Assembly: GCF_027887165.1 (NCBI RefSeq)
Contig: NC_077230.1
Location: 344,625,850 to 344,689,849 of the forward strand
DNA: 64,000 bases
Source of the DNA: Monodelphis domestica
Lineage: Eukaryota; Chordata; Mammalia; Didelphimorphia; Didelphidae
Direction: 5' to 3'
Below the pieces are notes generated by a model. The model saw only the letters and a list, made by a program, of their open reading frames with translations, made no database searches and was not told where the DNA came from. This document shows, one piece after another, positions 31,680-41,960 of this stretch; the stretch's first letter is position 1; every line of letters starts with the position of its first letter. A program made the translations under genes and the position numbers.

Positions 31680-31850
31680 GGGAGCAGCTGGGTGGCTCAG
31701 TGGATAGAATGCCAGGCCTGGAGACAGGAGGTCCTGGGTTCAAATATGACCTCAGATACTTCCTAACTGTGTGACCTTGGGCAAGTCACTTAACAACCAT
31801 TGCCTAGCCCCTACTGCCCTTCTGCCTTGGAACCAATAGTATTGATTCTT
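31680..31850 (+). mobile_element. Marsupial SINE, plus strand
   Basis: GGGAGCAGCTGGGTGGCTCA, CAGGAGGTCCTGGGTTCAAA, GTGTGACCTTGGGCAAGTCA and CTTCTGCCTTGGAACCAATA are the canonical body. The A-tail has decayed. Confidence 0.88.
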
Positions 31851-32019
31851 CTAACCCTGTTCTCAATGTATGTTATGAATATAAGCATACTCATGTATGC
31901 ATGTGCTTTTGGATGTGCTCTTTATGTAAGAACAACACATGGGAAAACTCTAAGATCTAGAACTAGTACACAATGGAATTGCTGCCTCTAGAGATAGGGG
32001 GCTTCTTAATATTGGGTGT

Positions 32020-32750
32020 CCTAAGATCTAAAGCATGAAGGGACCTTAGAGATCACTTGGTGTTCAACTTCCTTATTTAGAGATGTGGAAACTGAGTCCC
32101 AGAGAGGAGCAGTGACTTGCCAGAAGTCCCTCACATTTTAGTAACAGATCTGGAAGGTGAACCCAGACCCCTGGGTTCAGAGAGAGTTCTTCTTCAATGC
32201 TACACTGTCTAGTCAAGACTAGAACTTGGTTCTCTGAGTGTCCAGGCCAATGCTCTGTCCATTATATCCTGCTATATTCTTGGACCCTGATTCAGGCATA
32301 TTCCACTTGGTTACTTACATGCTAGTTGTGTAACTATGGGAATCAATTCATGTCACTATTTCTCAGTTGCCTTCTCTGTCTAATGGAGATAATAATCCTA
32401 GTCCTGCCTCCCCCACAGGGTTGTTATGAAGTTCTGGGAGATATCATGGATGTAAAAGCTACCTTATAAACCATAAAAGTCTGCCTTCAAATTAGTCAGG
32501 GAATCTAGGTAGCCCAGTGGATAGAAGGCTGAGTTTGGAGTCAGAAAGATTCATCTTCCTGAGTTCAAATTTGGCCTTAGATACTTCCTAGCTGTGTGAC
32601 CATGGACAAGTCACTGAATTCTATTTGCCTCAGTTTCCTCATCTATAAAATGAGCTAAAAAAAGAGAATGGCAAGCAAGTCTAGTACTACTGCCAAGAAA
32701 ACTCCAACTGGGGTCATGAAGAGTCAGACACAATTGAAAAAACATTGAAT
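32020..32750 (+). mobile_element. MIR copies followed by a MAR1 copy
   Basis: MIR-type at about 32020-32290 (GAAACTGAGTCCCAGAGAGG) and about 32330-32490 (TCTCAGTTGCCTTCTCTGTC). MAR1 is at about 32500-32750 (CTAGGTAGCCCAGTGGATAG, GCCTCAGTTTCCTCATCTAT, CCAAGAAAACTCCAACTGGG). They border the first receptor's upstream region. Confidence 0.8.
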
Positions 32751-32759
32751 AATAAGTTA

Positions 32760-33250
32760 GTTAGTTATTGCTATTATTATTGTTATAAGAAAGGAGCCAG
32801 GATGACATTTGCCCCACTCCTATTTACTCTCAAATCAACAAACCTCAGGGGGCTCCTCCCTTCTCCTCTGGCAATAGATGCTTATTATTGTTTGTCTGAC
32901 AGAACTAATCCCCAGGGTGTGAGAGAGGATTGAGCCCCAACAGTCTGGAAGATGCATTGGTCCCTCTTGGGAGAGGTAGGGTTGGAGAGAGAAATGAGGA
33001 GAGCTAAATTCTCTGTTAAAAGGGAGCAAGGGATCTTCCAGAACAAAATTCTTTCCCACCCTACTTCTCAGATCAGTGCTGGCAGTACTTATTCAGTCTT
33101 ATGGGGAGGGCAGGTTCCCCAGAAAAGGCAGGTGAGTAGAAGATATGATACAAAGAATTTTAGATTCCCAGGATCTCAGAATCTGAAAGTGTGGTAGGAG
33201 ACCAAAACAGAGAGGTGGGAAAGGTGATGGTCTTATCCTGGCTTCTTGGC
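32760..33250 (+). promoter_or_regulatory. Putative promoter and 5' noncoding exon of the first OR2AT4-like gene
   Basis: This stretch aligns by eye with 45310-45840, the corresponding place upstream of the second receptor gene (shared: GGAGCCAG, TCTCAAAT-A-CAAACC, CTTCTCTGG-GC, TTGTCTGTC-like, GAGAGAG). Shared signals in the same order are an Olf1/EBF-like core (32909-32917), a GTTAAAAGG TATA-like box (33015-33023) and a CAG|GTGAGT splice donor (GT at 33132-33133). Olfactory receptor genes normally have such a 5' exon spliced to the coding exon. Transcript evidence is absent here, so the role is inferred. Confidence 0.5.
32909..32917 (+). promoter_or_regulatory. Olf1/EBF-like site upstream of the first receptor
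   Basis: TCCCCAGGG fits the palindromic core TCCC-N2-GGG of the Olf1/EBF site known from olfactory receptor promoters. It sits about 215 bp before the putative exon 1 donor. The equivalent core TCCCCTGGG is at 45468-45476, about 224 bp before the other donor. The flanks deviate from the full consensus. Confidence 0.45.
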
Positions 33251-33570
33251 TCTGAGCTCTGGTGGGGGAAAGAAGGAGGGCATTCAAGATCAGGCAGTTG
33301 GGTGCTTTGGGAATCATAGAGGTGACATGACATGGGATGTCAGAAGAATGAAGGGCAAGAAGCCAAGAAATCAGGATGATGGGGGGACAAGAGGCCAAGG
33401 TTGGGTATGTGTGAAGAGTGGAATGCTGAGAAGGTAGGAAATAGTTCATTTTAGTGGGTAAACTAAGACATCAAAGGATCTAGGAGCCAAAAATATTGGT
33501 TTAGGGAGCAGGATGAAGCAAGAGTAGAGACCCTCCCCTGGTTTGTGATGACCTTGGGAAATTCCAAAAG
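33250..33570. other. Presumed intron 1 of the first receptor; unassigned
   Basis: G-rich intergenic-like sequence with no recognisable element. It lies inside the interval between the putative exon 1 donor (33132) and the acceptor (36183). Confidence 0.4.
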
Positions 33571-34240
33571 CTCATTTGTCTAGAATACCATTTACAAATC
33601 ATTCCCCTCTCAACACTTCCATGATATTGTATTTCTATTCCTCTTTAACAGCTGGGAAACAGAGTCTTAGAGAGGCTAAGTGAATTTCCTCAGGTCAAAA
33701 TTAGTAAGTGTTGGAGTTAGGATTACAACCCAGGATTCTCTTGACTCCAGTCTTCTTTGCCAGTTCTCTCCATCTCCTTCTTCTTCCATAAAATGAAGTA
33801 ACTAAATGAGATGCTCTCCATGGCCTCTTCCAGCTCTAACATGTGAAACTTTCTGTGTTCTCAAGGTCATTTCCTTTCTATAATTCTCTGATTCTCTTAC
33901 TGGGGCTAAGGAGAAAATCTGCTTGGATCCATCTAGTCTATGGTCATTGGAGGTAAGGGCAGATTGGAAAGGGAGAGAAGGACATGCAGAATCAAAAATT
34001 TATTGCTGGAAGGAAGCCTATGGCTATCTAGTCCAATCCCTTTATTTTAAAGACAAGAGAGGCAGTTAAGGACCACAGTAGATAGACTATCAGGTCTCTA
34101 ATCAGAGAACCTGGGTTCAAATCTGGCCTCAGACACTTCCTAGCTCTGTGTTCCGAGGCAAGTCACTCTTGCTATTCTTCTGCATTAGAAGTGATACTAT
34201 GACAGAAGGTAAAGGTTTTAAAAAAAATAAAGATGAGAAT
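33570..34240 (+). mobile_element. MIR copies and a marsupial SINE
   Basis: MIR-like patches are at about 33640-33740 and 33780-33900. A degraded SINE at about 34060-34235 carries AACCTGGGTTCAAATCTGGC, CTCAGACACTTCCTAGCTCT and GACAGAAGGTAAAGGTTTT plus an A-tail. Confidence 0.7.
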
Positions 34241-36160
34241 GAGGCACTGAAGGGGAAAAGGCCCGCGGAATAAATCGGATTCATGCCAGGATTTTCCAGT
34301 TATAGGATCCATTTGGATTCTTTGGTTCCAGAGCCAATATTCTTTCTAGTATGATACATTGCCTTTCTACTGAGTTTATTTGACCAAGGAAAGAAAAGTC
34401 TGAGGAAAGGGAATGAATTATCTTTAGTGCTAATAATTAACATTCTATTTCTTGCTCTGCTACTAACTTCTTGTGAGACCTGACACCCGTCACTTTCCTT
34501 ATTTGGATTTCAATTTTCTATTTTGTAAAACAAGGAGATTTGATCATAAAGACTTTAAGGTTCCCTCCATCTTGAGAATCTATATTCTTTTTAATCTAGA
34601 GAGAGAACCCCCCCCCCCAATTTCAGATGTCCAAAGGAAGAATGGTAGATGCTTCCAAGATATAGTGTGATACATCATAAAATTCTATTGGGAAGTAAGT
34701 TCAGAGAGTATAAGGGTGCAGTCTCCTTACCATATATCTCTATAACAACTTTGATAATAGGTCATCCAATCTCTGAATACACAATAACAAGCAATTCAAC
34801 TGCACTTTGAGGCAGGCCATTCCAACCAATGTGAGACAGCTCTTTTATTTCTGCCTCCAGTTTCATCTTTTGTACATGGACATTTAACATTGGGAATCAC
34901 TGATGAGTCACCTCACAGTAGCATTAGTCTTTAGATACCCCTGCTTTTCCCCCTTTGGAATAATTTTTTTCCTGTGTCACTCAAATTTTATCCTTGAATG
35001 CTGCTTAGTTCTCTTGCACCCATTTCTTTTATAACTTCTCAGATCCTAAGATTCCACCCTTCCTTTCTTTGAAATAAATTCTCCTAAAGTTTACTAGAGT
35101 ACAAGTTTTTCTTCACCTGGATTTCCTCTCCTTAATCTATCAAGAGCTCTAAGATGGCATGATTATTTCCTTCTGGAATCCCTATAATATTAGGATAAGA
35201 ATAAATTTCAGTTAAGCAAGGTTTATAAATGTTTTTTCTCCTACCTATGAGAAATGAAATGGTGATTAAGAAAAATTAAAAATTTATCAGATGCTCTGAT
35301 TTTAGTAGAAAGAAAAGAAAAAAATCTGCAGAATATGTCTGGATGACTAAGATTTCTAATCACTACAATATCTGAACTGGGTCAACTTTGTAATTTGCTT
35401 TAGAACTTTATCATTCATTTCTTCCATCTGCCCAGGGGATTTGTAGTGTACTTTCACTATAATAATCCTTCTGTACTGTTTCCTTTGATTCCAACACACT
35501 CTCCACTATGTTTTCTTATTTAGGTTCATGGATTTCCACAGAAGTAAATACTTTTTCTGACATAAACTTCTATTCCACTCCCCTTTTATTTGACCTCTTC
35601 TTTACGAATAGTTGTACTCTTTAAAAATTATGTTGCAGCCATGAATACTTTTGGTGAATATTATAAATGTAAGAAACTAAAATATTTCTGATGAGAGGGA
35701 AAGTATAAATGTTTGAAAAAGTCAGGGATAAAAATATAAAGACACAATTGTTTCTGGACCTTAGATAGCAGAAAAACTACATATATATGTATGTATACAG
35801 TATTAATATATACATATATGTTTGTATGTACACATATATAATTTTAAAAAATTATACATCTACTTATTGCATTTCTATATGCTGTAGTTTTACAGTTAAG
35901 GTAGATAAAGAATTAAGATGGTTAGGGCTAGAGTGAACAAGGACTAGTTGAGACCTAAGATTATAAAGAACTTAGAAAAATTCACATATTTGCTATATGA
36001 CTTCATGATTCCATAGCCATAATAGAAGAGTTTAGAAGCAGCATCTGCTTTCTGGAAAATGAGTATGTGGACAATGATTATGTGTATCTCCCTTTGGGCA
36101 ATGAGATAAGAATGTACTAGAAAGCCAAGCCTAGAGTTTGTTTCTATAAGAGCTAACATA
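34240..36160. other. Presumed intron of the first receptor; old, unassigned sequence
   Basis: It contains a C run at 34610-34618 and TA/TG-rich short repeats at 35780-35850. Two stretches (about 34740-35200 and 35380-35660) look like very old interspersed repeat, but I cannot place them. No coding exon is seen. Confidence 0.4.
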
Positions 36161-36227
36161 TTTCTAGTTCTTTCCATTTCCAGATGTTCCTGTGGCCCAT
36201 CTCCATGACACTGAATTTCATCCCAAC
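36160..36227 (+). promoter_or_regulatory. Splice acceptor and 5' UTR of the first receptor coding exon
   Basis: A pyrimidine tract (TTCTAGTTCTTTCCATTTC) is followed by CAG, placing the acceptor AG at 36182-36183. The exon then runs 44 nt to the start ATG at 36228. The second receptor has the same CCATTTCCAG|ATGTTC acceptor and the same 44-nt distance (50842 to 50886). Both exons begin with an out-of-frame ATG, a possible shared upstream reading frame. Confidence 0.7.
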
Positions 36228-37166
36228 ATGGATACAAAAGCCTGCAACAGTTCAGATGGTTCCCCCATCTTCTTTTATCTGATGGGCATCCCTTCCCTCC
36301 CAAAGTCCCTTTTCCTCCCTGTCTTCTTCATCTTCCTTATCCTGTATCTCCTTGTCATCATTGGCAACTTCCTGCTCTTGGTGGCTGTGGTGGTTGACTC
36401 CAAGCTTCACAAGCCCATGTACTTCTTCCTGACCAATCTCTCAGCCCTGGACATCCTCTTTACCACAACCACAATCCCCAGAATGCTCTCCCTTTTTTTG
36501 CTAGGGGATCGCATCCTTTCCTTCCCAGCTTGCTTCCTGCAAATGTACTTCTTCCATAGCTTTTCTTGCACTGAGGCCTTTATACTGGTGGTCATGGCCT
36601 ATGACCGCTATGAAGCTATCTGTCACCCATTGCACTATACAGTCCGCATGACTCCACAGGTCAATGTCAAGCTGGCAGCAAGTGCCTGGTTGGCAGCCCT
36701 CCTGCTGCCTATCCCAGCTGTGGTCCAGTCATCCCAGATGGCCTTTGGTACCCTGGTCCAGGTCTTGCACTGTTTCTGTGACCATCTGGCAGTGGTTCAG
36801 GCCTCTTGCTCAGACCCCAACTTCCAGACGTTCCTGGGTTTCTGCTGTGCCATGGCTGTCTCCTTCACACCCCTGCTACTGGTGGTCCTATCCTATGCTC
36901 GAATCCTTATCTCCATCCTGAAGATCAGCTCAAAGGAGGGTCGGGCAAAGGCCTTCTCCACATGCACATCTCATCTCCTTGTTGTTGGTACCTACTACAC
37001 ATCTATTGCTGTGTCCTATGTGGCCTACAGGGCTGACCTTCCTGTAGACTTCCACATAATGGGGAATGTGGTATATGCCATCCTCACACCTGTGGTGAAC
37101 CCCCTCATCTATACCCTGAGGAACAAGGATGTCAAAGCAGCCATCACCAAATTCATGATTCCTTGA
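36228..37166 (+). CDS. OR2AT4: Olfactory receptor, OR2AT4-like (first copy)
   Basis: A 312-residue seven-transmembrane odorant receptor, signalling through G-olf at the sensory cilium membrane in its usual role. The start was chosen at MDTKACNSSDGSP, which aligns with the human OR2AT4 N-terminus; an upstream in-frame ATG at 36192 would add 12 residues. It has an N-glycosylation site (Asn7), LHKPMYFFLTNLS in TM2, Cys102 paired with the second loop (HCFCDHLAVVQASC), MAYDRYEAICHP after TM3 (Glu129 where Val is usual), KAFSTCTSHLLVV in TM6 and NPLIYTLRNKDVKAAI in TM7. There is no intron in the coding part and no stop or frameshift. Human OR2AT4 is also expressed outside the nose and responds to a sandalwood odorant; whether this copy does is unknown. 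It pairs with the tandem copy at 50886. Confidence 0.96.
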   Translation: MDTKACNSSDGSPIFFYLMGIPSLPKSLFLPVFFIFLILYLLVIIGNFLLLVAVVVDSKLHKPMYFFLTNLSALDILFTTTTIPRMLSLFLLGDRILSFPACFLQMYFFHSFSCTEAFILVVMAYDRYEAICHPLHYTVRMTPQVNVKLAASAWLAALLLPIPAVVQSSQMAFGTLVQVLHCFCDHLAVVQASCSDPNFQTFLGFCCAMAVSFTPLLLVVLSYARILISILKISSKEGRAKAFSTCTSHLLVVGTYYTSIAVSYVAYRADLPVDFHIMGNVVYAILTPVVNPLIYTLRNKDVKAAITKFMIP

Positions 37167-37375
37167 AAGAGAAGATGATGAGCTTCCTATTAACTATAGC
37201 CATCTATTTCTTCTCCACGCCACCCACCACCCCCATTTATTTATCACCAAGGAGAACAATCACACCTGGCTGACAAGTGGAGGCAATCACCTGTCCCCCT
37301 GGGTGTCAGTTTTCTCCCAAAGTTGCAACACATCTACCTCTTGCCTTTGCAATTCTAGTGATGTAAAATTGACGG

Positions 37376-37381
37376 AATAAA
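37376..37381 (+). terminator. Candidate polyadenylation signal of the first receptor
   Basis: AATAAA lies 210 bp after the stop codon, in GGAATAAAATAGC. It is the first good hexamer downstream. Usage is not shown by sequence alone. Confidence 0.5.
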
Positions 37382-37439
37382 ATAGCATTTTGTATGGTGA
37401 TCCACATGCAGACCAAAATCATAAGCTTCTTTGAGTAAC

Positions 37440-37930
37440 TTAGACACCTTGTGTTAAAAGGGACCTCAGAAATCATCCACTATGCAACCTTTTCCCAAAT
37501 TAGGAATCACCAAGATAGGATACAACCACCAGGCCCATCCCTCTAAATCAACCCCTTCAGAGTATCTTCTAGTCTCTGCTTGAATGCTTCCATTGTTAAG
37601 AAGCTCTCTTCCTATTGAGACAATTCATTTCATTGTTGAATAGCCCCGATTATCACAAAAGTCTTCCTTGTACTACCCTCAACTCACAAGTCCCCAGTTC
37701 ACAAGTTAGGATCTTAGAGATCACCTGTATGATACAGGGGTTCTTAATCTGGGGTGGGATTCAGGAATTTGAATAGGAAAAATGCATCTTTATTTTTCTG
37801 GACCCCTAATTGAAGTATAGCATTTCCTTCAACATTGAATATTGCCAATAAATCTGATTCTGAGAAAAGGTGCATTGGCTTTCCCAGACTGCCAAATTGA
37901 CACAGAAAAGTTACTCTGGTCTAGCCCAAT
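37440..37930 (-). mobile_element. CR1/L3 3' end (minus) followed by a hAT-like element
   Basis: The inverted CR1/L3 tail is at about 37440-37700 (CTAGTCTCTGCTTGAATGCT, TTAAGAAGCTCTCTTCC). At 37733-37930 a MER-type element opens with CAGGGGTTCTTAATCTGGGG and closes near CCCAGACTGCCAAATTGACA. It is the same kind as 29946-30192. Confidence 0.65.
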
Positions 37931-38243
37931 GCTATTAACCCCATATAAGGTAATGTGGTATAGGGAAAAGTGTGCAGGGCTTGGTGTTAGAAAATCTAAA
38001 ATCAAATCCTGGATCTGAAGAAGAATGATGAAGCTTGCTACCCACCCCTTGATGGTGAAATGATAAATTCAAAATGCAGAATGAGACATCCATTTTTGGA
38101 CAAGGCCAATGCAGGAATTATTGTGTTTGAAGATGTATATTTTTTACAAGGGTTTTTTTGTTCTCTCCTTTTTCTGTGTGATGGGAGGGGGAGTCTTCAG
38201 GATGAGGAAACAAATGCTTGTTAATTGAAAGGTATCAAATGAG

Positions 38244-38430
38244 GGTAGCTAGGTAGCTCAGTAGATAGAGCACCAGACCTGAAGATGGGAGGTCTTGGTT
38301 TCCAATCTGGCCTCCGACACTTCCTATCTGTGTCACCCTGGGGAAATCACTTAACTCCAGTTGCCTAGACCTTACCATTCTTCTACTTTGGAATGAATAC
38401 TTAAGTGTTGAGTCTAAGGCAGAAGATAAG
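38244..38430 (+). mobile_element. Marsupial SINE whose tail continues into a polypurine array
   Basis: GGGTAGCTAGGTAGCTCAGT, GGTTTCCAATCTGGCCTCCG, AGTTGCCTAGACCTTACC and ATTCTTCTACTTTGGAATGA, then GGCAGAAGATAAGGGAAGG, form a complete SINE. The 3' GGAAGG tail passes without a break into the polypurine tract at 38426. Confidence 0.85.
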
Positions 38431-38579
38431 GGAAGGAAAGAAGGAAGGAAGGCAGGCAGGCAGGAAGGAAGGCAAGAAGGAAGGAAGGAAGGGAGAAGAA
38501 AGGGAGGGGAGGAAGGAAGGAAGGAAGGCAAGAAGGAAGGAAGGAAGGGAGGGAGGGAGGGAGGGAGGAGAAGCAAGGA

Positions 38580-38647
<68 letters not shown>

Positions 38648-39264
38648 AGAAGAAAGAAAAAAGAGAAAGAAAGGAAAGGAAAGGAAAGGAAAGGAAAGGA
38701 AAGGAAAGGAAAGGAAAGGAAAGGAAAGGAAAGGAAAGGAAAGGAAAGGAAAGGAAAGGAAAGGAAAGGAAAGGAAAGGAAAGGAAAGGAAAGGAAAGGA
38801 AAGGAAAGGAAAGGAAGGGAAGGGAAGGGAAGGGAAGGGAAGGGAAGGGAAGGGAAGGGAAGGGAAGGGAAGGGAAGGGAAGGGAAGGGAAGGGAAGGGA
38901 AGGGAAGGGAAGGGAAGGGAAGGGAAGGGAAGGGAAGGGAAGGGAAGGGAAGGGAAGGGAAGGGAAGGGAAGGGAAGGGAAGGGAAGGGAAGGGAAGGGA
39001 AGGGAAGGGAAGGGAAGGGAAGGGAAGGGAAGGGAAGGGAAGGGAAGGGAAGGGAAGGGAAGGGAAGGGAAGGGAAGGGAAGGGAAAGGAAAGGGAAGGG
39101 AAGGAAAGGAAAGGAAAGGAAAGGAAAGGAAAGGAAAGGAAAGGAAAGGAAAGGAAAGGAAAGGAAAGGAAAGGAAAGGAAAGGAAAGGAAAGGAAAGGA
39201 AAGGAAAGGAAAGGAAAGGAAAGGAAAGGAAAGGAAAGGAAAGGAAAGGAAAGGAAAGGAAGAT
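38426..39264 (+). repeat. Polypurine tract of GGAAG, GAAA, AAAGG and AAGGG arrays (839 bp)
   Basis: Sub-blocks in order: GGAAG/GGCAGG mix (38426-38575); GAAA (38578-38645); about 29 AAAGG units (38670-38815); about 54 AAGGG units (38816-39085); a short mixed junction; then about 32 AAAGG units (39100-39262). It is almost free of pyrimidines on the plus strand. Long Lys/Gly/Glu frames and their Phe/Pro/Leu complements are artefacts. Confidence 0.97.
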
Positions 39265-40660
39265 TAAGTCCCAACATATACAGTCTCAAGCAAGTCATTA
39301 TTTCTTGGCTGGCCTCAATTTCCTTATCTATAAAATGGGTAAAATAACACTTATATGCCATGCCTCAGTGTGCTACTGTGTGGAAAGCACTTTTTAAAAT
39401 GTTGACTGCCATAGAAGTATGAGCTATTGTTTACAAATGGTGAAATTGAGGGGAAGATATTTGCTCAAGATCACACAGTAAATGTTGTACTGAGATCTGA
39501 ACTCAGGTCATCTGGTTCTTTCCATCACATCCCAGAGGCTATCAACTTCTGATTGCCTGTTATCAAAAGTGCAGAATGCAGCACACTAGGATGACAAGCA
39601 GGGTTATAAGAGTCTAGGTTTGGAACACAAGGACATCAGAACATGAATTGGACATGGCACTGACTGACAGACCCCCACAACCCTCAGTATTTCCCAGAGC
39701 AGACCTCTGGGGATGTTTTTCTTCAGTGGTCTGTTGCCTGATGTCTCTTTGGCAGGTACATCCACTCAGGAAGAAGAGTACCACACAGCATCAAGAATCT
39801 TCAGGTTGAATTCCATTTCTTGTCACCAATTTGCTGAAATTATTTCCTTTCTCCAGACCTCTGATTTTCCTCTGGAAAACAAGGATCAAAATCCCTGATG
39901 AACCAACTCCAAACAGATTTTAGAAGGTCATGATTTTTAAAATGTCTGAGGACACAATGATAAAGATTCTGAACTTGAAGTGGGGATGCTTCTTGTCCCC
40001 AAACTTACCAGCTACATGACTTTGAGCAAGGCCCACCACTCCCTGGGCCTCAGTTTCCTCATCTGCAAAGTATGGGCTGGGGGAGTTAGACTACTTACCT
40101 TCCTTGTCTCACAAGATTATTGTAGAACTTTCATTTTTAATGAGATTTGTCACCAGGGAAGAACTTTGTAAACTTCCCAAAGCTCTGCTGATAGAAGGGA
40201 TGGAATAGATGATTAATAGGCAGAACAAGCCTGCAAATGCTCATCTGTTCTTGTGCTGTCTTAACTCTCTCCCCAGGAAGTAACAATGATAGGCATTTCT
40301 AGGAGATTTTCAGTTTGACAAAGTCCTGCCTGAGACAATTCAGGGAGGTAGCTAATGCAAGAATTATGATATCCATTTTCCTGGGGAAGAAACTGAGGCC
40401 CAGAGAAAGGAGATGACTTGTTTAAGGTCACCTAGCTCTTAAATATTGGGGCTGAAACTCAAACTCAAGCCTTTGTAGTAAGAACATAGTGGAAGGTAGT
40501 AGCTGCCTGAGCTTGCCCTCCATTGGCGTAGTCATCCAGCATCCAAGGTCACTTCTGTACCATGACAGAGGATTCGGAGTAAAGATGATAATAATCACAC
40601 TGATGCTTTTTCTAGGACCATGAGACACACCAGTCATCAACTGATGCATTTTGCTAAAAC
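39265..40660 (+). mobile_element. Four MIR-like SINE fragments among unassigned sequence
   Basis: MIR-type cores are at about 39270-39410 (CCTCAATTTCCTTATCTATA), 39420-39540 (TCACACAGTAAATG), 40000-40190 (GGGCCTCAGTTTCCTCATCT) and 40360-40480 (GAAACTGAGGCCCAGAGAAA). Between them (39541-39990, 40490-40660) I see no gene. Confidence 0.7.
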
Positions 40661-40736
40661 TGAGTCAGAATTAATGATAAATTTCAATTATCCATTCTCT
40701 TCTCCTTGACCTTATTATAACTTGTCTCTGCCTCAC

Positions 40737-40894
40737 CTTCTTCCAAGAAAACCCTATCAACAATGAGCAGGCACAAATCACTTTGAGTTTATCATGGAGA
40801 TGATGCATTGAAATTTTGGTCAGTTTCACATTTCCCAGGTTTCCAATATTAACTATCAAAACCCATAAAATCAGAGTTTTCCCCATCCTCTTGG
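40737..40894 (-). other. Candidate exon encoding a signal-peptide-like start
   Basis: On the minus strand a TTTTGCAG acceptor (AG at 40896-40895) is followed 8 nt later by an ATG (40886). Fifty open codons follow and then AAG|GTGAGG, a good splice donor (GT at 40736-40735). The peptide starts MGKTLILWVLIVNIGNLG, hydrophobic enough for a signal peptide, and later has CAC and FSWKK. No family is recognised. It may be a real first coding exon, a decayed exon or chance. No partner exon was identified in the window. Confidence 0.3.
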
Positions 40895-41129
40895 CTGCAA
40901 AAGTTATTTAAAATAAAAATTTCTCAACAATGTCTAACTGCCTTCTGATTTTCTCCTTTTTACTATGCCAATAATATCAGCCATCATGACAATAACAACA
41001 GTACTAAGAAACAGCCATGGCCTTATTGTGTAAACCTTAAAATTTCTTAGACTTATAAATGTTGGAAATTTCACCATTGGGAATTTTCATACTTGAAAAA
41101 TTTCCTACTGATAGTCTATTGGAATGTTA

Positions 41130-41765
41130 ACCCCCTTGGCATGGGAGGGTCTTTCTCCTCCCTACTTAAGATTACTTTAGGACAGAAACCTTTTGCTGAA
41201 CAATGGAAAGGGCTTTGACCTATGCTTAAGCATAGAACAGGAAGCTCTTTGAGTCATGATTGATTTTAGAATTGATACAATAGAGATACTTGGAATGACA
41301 GAACCAGGTCTTAGAACTTCCAATCTCCACCCTGCTCAGGGTAACAGGATTTAGGAAGGGCTGCAGCAAAAGGATCAAGATTTAATTATTTGAGAATATG
41401 ACCTTCAACAGACATGTGCAAAGCCACAGACCTCTGGGTGGTCCTGGGTTAAGCTAGAGCCACCATTGGCACAGGGAAGACATGGACAGTGATTGGTAAA
41501 TGTGAGAACTGAGGGGAGGGAACTGAGAGGGTTTTCCTTAAAGATAGAGGGGTCTGAGGACTGAGGTGGTTAGAGAGGTTTTGCTCTGAGAGGTTGTGCT
41601 CTGAGAAGCTTGCTCTGAAGGAAGCTGGAGGTGGAGGCCCCTGAGACTGTTTCTCCATTTTGGTCACATGAGTGATAGGGACTGATCTCTTTTCTTTGCC
41701 TCAGCTATCTAAGGGCTTGGGCCTTTTGGCCCAGCCTAAACAGAGGGGGTATTTAAGCCCTATTC

Positions 41766-41816
<51 letters not shown>

Positions 41817-41960
41817 ATACCTTTCTTCCTCCTGTTTGTAATTAAACTCCATAAAAGGTTGACTGCTGACCTGAGTTTTCATTAAGGAATTACATAGCTA
41901 AATTCCTTGGTGACCTTAAATTAATATATATCGATCTTTTAAAGTGATTTCCTTGTCACA
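41130..41960 (+). mobile_element. Probable solo LTR, plus strand
   Basis: It begins near TGTTAACCCCCTTGGCATGG and has GGGTATTTAAGCCC at 41746-41759 as a TATA-like box. A (TC)n run follows at 41769-41815, then TTTGTAATTAAACTCCATAA, and it ends near CTTGTCACA. It shares order and short strings with the LTR at 8641-9310. Exact ends and target duplication are not settled. Confidence 0.6.

Noticed and set aside
31680-31850. Functional RNA gene
   Set aside because: Same SINE body repeated many times in the window with decayed tail.
36407-37036. Other-frame open frames within the receptor gene
   Set aside because: Overlap the intact receptor frame and have no independent support.
38405-39397. Long open frames on both strands (330 and 315 residues)
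   Set aside because: They are translations of AAAGG/AAGGG arrays, with only Lys, Gly, Glu, Arg or Phe, Pro, Leu, Ser. No gene feature.
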